Assembly (NCBI RefSeq): GCF_001718415.1 | Contig: NZ_CP013378.1 | Location: 186,001-250,000 of the forward strand | From: Burkholderia pseudomultivorans | GTDB lineage: Bacteria > Pseudomonadota > Gammaproteobacteria > Burkholderiales > Burkholderiaceae | DNA length: 64,000 bases | Direction of reading: 5' to 3' | Shown: in pieces, positions 60,938 to 64,000 of the stretch | How positions within the stretch are numbered: position 1 is the first letter of the stretch | Layout: each line of letters begins with the position of its first letter | The notes under the pieces: generated by a model | Database searches by the model: none | The model's input: the letters and a program-made list of their open reading frames with translations, nothing else | Told to the model about the DNA's origin: nothing | Translations under genes and position numbers: made by a program

Positions 60938-61698
60938 CAGGCGTCGGGTTCGCCGGACGGCGACGACGAGGGGAGCGGCGGCGCGCGCATCGCGTCGACC
61001 ACCGAGCGCATGCGCCGCCAGTGCGAGCCCTCCCAGAACACGCGCCGGCACACGTCGCACGCGGCGAAGCGGCGGTGCCGCTGCCGCACGCCGGCCGGCA
61101 CGCGCGGCGCCGCGGCGGCCGCGTCGAGCGCGTGCAGCGGCGCATTGCAGCGCAGGCACAGCCGGAACGGCCGCATGTGCGGCGCGAGATCGAGCCGCAC
61201 GAACAGCTCGCGCAATTGTTCGGCGGGCTGCTGCGCGTGCAGGTAGCAGCCGTGCACGATCGCGCGCCGCTTGAGCAGCTCGCGGTCGCGCGTGAGCACG
61301 ATCCGGTTTTCGCGTGCGGCGAGCGCCGCGATTTCGTCGTCGCGGTAATGGTTGTCGTAGCAGGTGTCGAAGCCCGCGAGACGCAGCAGTTGCGCGAGCC
61401 CGCCGAGGTGCGCGTCGGCGATGAAGCGCCATTCGGCCGATGGCGGCGCGCCGGGCGCCGGCTGCGCGCGCGGCGGATACGCGTCGACGCGGTCGCCGTC
61501 GTCGAGCGGTCGCTCGAGCGTGGCCGGCGCGCCGTTCACGCAGAGCCGGCCGATTTCCGTATGCGGCACGCCGAGCGCCTCGATCGCGTGCTTGACGGTC
61601 GCGTCGCGCGCGCAGGCGTGCACGAACGCCCGGTCGCGCTGCGCACGCGCGAGGAACGCGTTCAGTTCGCCGTGGAAGCGGAAGGTCGCGGTCGCCAT
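60937..61698 (-). CDS. Ubiquitin-like/Mut7-C RNase-domain fusion protein
   Basis: 253 residues. The N-terminal about 78 residues are a MoaD/ThiS-like beta-grasp domain (TATFRFHGELNAFLA, LCVNGAPATLERPLDDGDRVDAYPP). The rest is Mut7-C, a PIN-like nuclease module: FIADAHLGGLAQLLRLAGFD with the acidic site, then ENRIVLTRDRELLKR. A C-terminal zinc ribbon has CLRCNAPL and CDVCRRVFW. The start at 61698 is where the beta-grasp begins. Presumed RNase; the substrate is unknown. Confidence 0.9.
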   Translation of the reverse strand: MATATFRFHGELNAFLARAQRDRAFVHACARDATVKHAIEALGVPHTEIGRLCVNGAPATLERPLDDGDRVDAYPPRAQPAPGAPPSAEWRFIADAHLGGLAQLLRLAGFDTCYDNHYRDDEIAALAARENRIVLTRDRELLKRRAIVHGCYLHAQQPAEQLRELFVRLDLAPHMRPFRLCLRCNAPLHALDAAAAAPRVPAGVRQRHRRFAACDVCRRVFWEGSHWRRMRSVVDAMRAPPLPSSSPSGEPDA

Positions 61699-61783
61699 TC
61701 GCGCAGTATCGCATCGTGTGCGGACCCTGCACGCGTCCCGCATCTGTGTTTTACTCGCCGCTTCACGGTCGAAGGAGCGGGCA

Positions 61784-62653
61784 ATGGATCTCGGATTTAT
61801 CGGGCTGGGCGAAATGGGGCAGGCCATCGCGACGAACCTGCTGAAGGCGGGGCACGCGGTGCGGGTGTGGAACCGGTCGCGCGAGCGCGCCGAGCCGCTC
61901 GCCGCGCTCGGCGCGCAGGTCGTCGACACGCCGGCCGACGCGTTCCGCGGCGACGCGGTGTTCTCGATGCTCGCCGACGACGCGGCCGCGCGCGCGATCT
62001 TCGACGACGCGCTGCTCGCGCAGGCGCCGCGCGGGCTGATTCACGTCAACATGGCGACGGTGTCGGTCGCGCTCGCGGAATCGCTCGCGCACGCGCATGC
62101 GTCGCGCGGCCTGGACTATGTCGCGGCGCCCGTGATGGGGCGTCCCGACGTCGCGGCCGCCGCGCGGCTGACGATCATGGCGGGCGGCCCGGCGGAGGCG
62201 ATCGACCGCGTGCAGCCGCTGTTCGACGCGATCGGCCAGAAGACCTGGCGCTTCGGATCGCTGCCGCAGCACGCGAACGTCGCGAAGATCGCGGCGAACT
62301 TCACGCTCGCGTCGGCGATCGAGACGCTCGGCGAGGCATCGGCGCTGCTCGGGGCGCACGGCGTCGCGATGCGCGATTTCCTCGACGTGATCACCGGCAG
62401 CGTGTTTCCGGGGCCGGTCTACGAAGGTTACGGCGCGATGATCGCCGAGCGCCGCTACGAGCCTGCGCGCTTCAAGGCGCGTCTCGGCCTGAAGGACGTG
62501 CGGCTCGCGCTGGAAGCCGGCGACGCCGCGTCGGTGCCGCTGCCGGTGGCGAGCGTCGTGCGCGACAGCCTGCTCGACGCGCTTGCCCACGGCGGCGGCG
62601 ACCAGGACTTCGCGGTGCTCGGCGAAGCCGCGCTGCGGCGCGCGGGCCGCTGA
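61784..62653 (+). CDS. NAD(P)-dependent beta-hydroxyacid dehydrogenase
   Basis: 289 residues of the 3-hydroxyisobutyrate dehydrogenase/tartronate-semialdehyde reductase family. Rossmann motif GLGEMG lies at the N-terminus, VMGRPDVAAAARLTIMAGG is the substrate region with VMG, and NVAKIAANF carries the catalytic Lys. GAAGGAG precedes ATG 61784. VMGRP rather than VSGG suggests a glyoxylate/succinic-semialdehyde reductase-like member. The substrate is inferred only. Confidence 0.92.
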   Translation: MDLGFIGLGEMGQAIATNLLKAGHAVRVWNRSRERAEPLAALGAQVVDTPADAFRGDAVFSMLADDAAARAIFDDALLAQAPRGLIHVNMATVSVALAESLAHAHASRGLDYVAAPVMGRPDVAAAARLTIMAGGPAEAIDRVQPLFDAIGQKTWRFGSLPQHANVAKIAANFTLASAIETLGEASALLGAHGVAMRDFLDVITGSVFPGPVYEGYGAMIAERRYEPARFKARLGLKDVRLALEAGDAASVPLPVASVVRDSLLDALAHGGGDQDFAVLGEAALRRAGR

Positions 62654-62726
62654 CGCGGCGCGCGACAGAAGCGCGTCGCGCGCGGCATAATCGACGTTTT
62701 CATTCTTCTTTCGGTCGGGAGCGGTG

Positions 62727-63371
62727 ATGAACCTGCATACGTGGTGGCTTTTCGTGGCGACGGTGTTCGTCGTGTCGGCGATTCCGGGTCCGAACATGCT
62801 GCTCGTGATGACGCACGGCGCGCGGCACGGGCTGCGGCGTTCGTCGTCGACGATGGCCGGCTGCCTCGCCGCGCTGGTGCTGATGCTGTCGGTATCGGCG
62901 GCGGGCCTCGGCGCCGTGCTCGAAGCGTGGCCGGCGATGTTCAACACGCTGCGTTACGCGGGCGCGGCCTATCTCGTCTACCTCGGCGTGAAGGCGTGGC
63001 GCGCGCGCGTCGACGACGCTGCACCGGCCGCCGCCGACGTCGAGTCCGTGCCGCGCCAGGCTGCGCCGGCGTCGCGCTGGGCGCTGTTCCGCAACGGCTT
63101 CCTGGTCGCGGGCAGCAACCCGAAGGCGATCCTGTTCGCGGCCGCGCTGCTGCCGCAGTTCATCAATGCGGCCGAGCCGACGCTGCCGCAGTTCGGCATC
63201 CTCGTCGTCACGTTCGCGGTGATCGAGGTGAGCTGGTATCTCGTCTATGCGTCGTTCGGCACGCGCATCGGCGCAACGCTGAAGAGCCAGAGCGTCGCGA
63301 AGATCTTCAACCGGCTGACCGGCGGCCTGTTCGTCGGCTTCGGCGCGATGATGGCGCTGGTCCGGCACTGA
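62727..63371 (+). CDS. LysE-family amino acid exporter
   Basis: Inner-membrane RhtB/LysE-type exporter, 214 residues with six hydrophobic helices. The signature SAIPGPNMLLVMTHGARHGLR is in the first helix-loop. LFRNGFLVAGSNPKAILFAAALLPQFI is the conserved middle segment. ATG 62727 is preferred to the GTG at 62724; GGGAGC lies upstream. The exported compound (an amino acid or derivative) is not predictable. Confidence 0.94.
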   Translation: MNLHTWWLFVATVFVVSAIPGPNMLLVMTHGARHGLRRSSSTMAGCLAALVLMLSVSAAGLGAVLEAWPAMFNTLRYAGAAYLVYLGVKAWRARVDDAAPAAADVESVPRQAAPASRWALFRNGFLVAGSNPKAILFAAALLPQFINAAEPTLPQFGILVVTFAVIEVSWYLVYASFGTRIGATLKSQSVAKIFNRLTGGLFVGFGAMMALVRH

Positions 63372-63398
63372 TCGCGCGGCCGCGTCGCTTCGGCCCGC

Positions 63399-63435
63399 CG
63401 AACGCCCCGTCCCTCGCAAGAGGACGGGGCGTTCG
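63399..63435. terminator. Bidirectional hairpin between convergent genes
   Basis: A perfect 14-bp stem (CGAACGCCCCGTCC / GGACGGGGCGTTCG) with a 9-base loop lies between the convergent lysE-type and MFS genes. T tracts are short. Confidence 0.75.
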
Positions 63436-63439
63436 CGTT

Positions 63440-64000
63440 TCAGGCCCGCGCGTCCGGCAGTCCCGCCGCGTCGGCGGCGCGTCCGGACGCAAGGCCGAAC
63501 GCCGCGGCCGCACCCGCGAACGCGAAACCGACGCCGCACACCGCGCTCCATCCGCCCCACGCCCACGCGCTGCCGGCCAGCGCCGCGCCGATCGCACCGC
63601 CGACGAAGAACAGGCCGACGAACAGCCCGTTCAGGCGCCCGCGCGCGGCCGGATTCAGCAGGTTGATCGCGCGGCGGCCGATCGTCTGGTCGGTGATCAC
63701 GCCCGCATCGAGCAGCGCTGCGCCGCCGGCCAGCAGCGCGAGCGCGACGCCGCGATGCGCATGCGCGTCGAAGCCGAACCAGCCCGCGCCCGCGATGCCA
63801 AGCACGGCCAGCGCCGCCAGCATCGCGCCGTGCGCGAGCCGCTGGGCGGCCGGCCCGCGGCCGCGGTCGCCCGCGCGCCCGGCGAGCGGCGTGACGATCG
63901 CGCCGCTCGCGCCGGCGAACGCGAACAGCGCGATCCCGTGCAAGTCGAGGCCGAACGGCGCTTGCGCGAGCCGCAGCCCGACGGCGGTCCAGAACGCGCT
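63440..64000 (-). CDS. MFS transporter, 3' part (cut by window edge)
   Basis: The frame ends at 63440 and stays open to the end of the window, so only the C-terminal about 185 residues are seen. They show about six hydrophobic helices. GVITDQTIGRRAINLLNPAARGRLNGLF is typical of the YnfM/sugar-efflux-like MFS group, in the loop after helix 10. The last about 25 residues are polar. The Met at 63943 is internal to the domain, so the true start lies outside. Confidence 0.8.
   Translation of the reverse strand, partial: SAFWTAVGLRLAQAPFGLDLHGIALFAFAGASGAIVTPLAGRAGDRGRGPAAQRLAHGAMLAALAVLGIAGAGWFGFDAHAHRGVALALLAGGAALLDAGVITDQTIGRRAINLLNPAARGRLNGLFVGLFFVGGAIGAALAGSAWAWGGWSAVCGVGFAFAGAAAAFGLASGRAADAAGLPDARA

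Overview
The window reads as chromosomal DNA of a Burkholderia, most likely of the cepacia complex. The evidence is the very high G+C and the dense coding. The motility block has the order flhDC-motAB-cheY-cheA-cheW-receptor-cheR-cheD-cheB-cheY-cheZ-flhB-flhA-flhF-flhG-fliA. Burkholderiales markers are also present: an S-adenosylhomocysteine (SAH) riboswitch before ahcY, short H-NS paralogues and a DUF2844/DUF3443 gene pair. Species cannot be fixed from the sequence alone. No phage, insertion sequence, CRISPR array or integrase was found.

Layout. 0-2.5 kb: a TonB-dependent siderophore receptor (minus) diverges from a PepSY membrane protein (plus) around a Fur-box-like palindrome. 2.4-9.5 kb: DNA glycosylase tag, a BadF-type sugar kinase, a 35-unit octamer repeat array, a HAD phosphatase, aqpZ, an H-NS-like gene and a glycosyltransferase. 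10.1-31.5 kb: the motility block, all on the plus strand, running from the master regulator FlhDC through the stator and chemosensory genes and the FlhAB export gate to FlhF/FlhG and sigma-28. A sigma-28-like promoter precedes motA. The lipoprotein pair DUF2844/DUF3443 interrupts the block between cheZ and flhB. 31.5-34.5 kb: a methyl-cycle operon, SAH riboswitch-ahcY-small membrane protein-metF.

34.6-50.5 kb: amidase, dienelactone hydrolase, nitronate monooxygenase-like protein, an orphan branched-chain-type binding protein, an MFS exporter, a HugZ-like protein, a second H-NS-like gene, a CDF metal exporter, an Lrp regulator, an exonuclease/MBL pair and rlpA behind a long structured leader. 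They are followed by the conserved envelope/replication set rsmI | yraN-diaA-like-dolP-like-cytochrome c. 50.6 kb: tRNA-Ala(CGC). 50.8-53.6 kb: glucarate genes gudP-gudD. 53.9-60.2 kb: DUF2239 and carotenoid oxygenase, then a four-gene MacAB-like efflux system on the minus strand. 60.6-64 kb: a small basic secreted protein, a Mut7-C protein, a beta-hydroxyacid dehydrogenase, a LysE exporter and the 3' part of an MFS gene cut by the window edge.

The most interesting element is the DUF3443 lipoprotein at 23.3-24.6 kb. Read by eye it carries, in order, nearly all hallmarks of a two-lobed pepsin-type aspartic protease: two DT[AG]S motifs, a GILGVG motif, a GQLIFG motif and a C-terminal LGLPHFYGKTIYIGMD...VGF segment. 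It is paired with a small secreted DUF2844 protein. Other notable points are an FlhG that has lost both Walker A lysines, the octamer array, and several unexplained palindromes and structured leaders.
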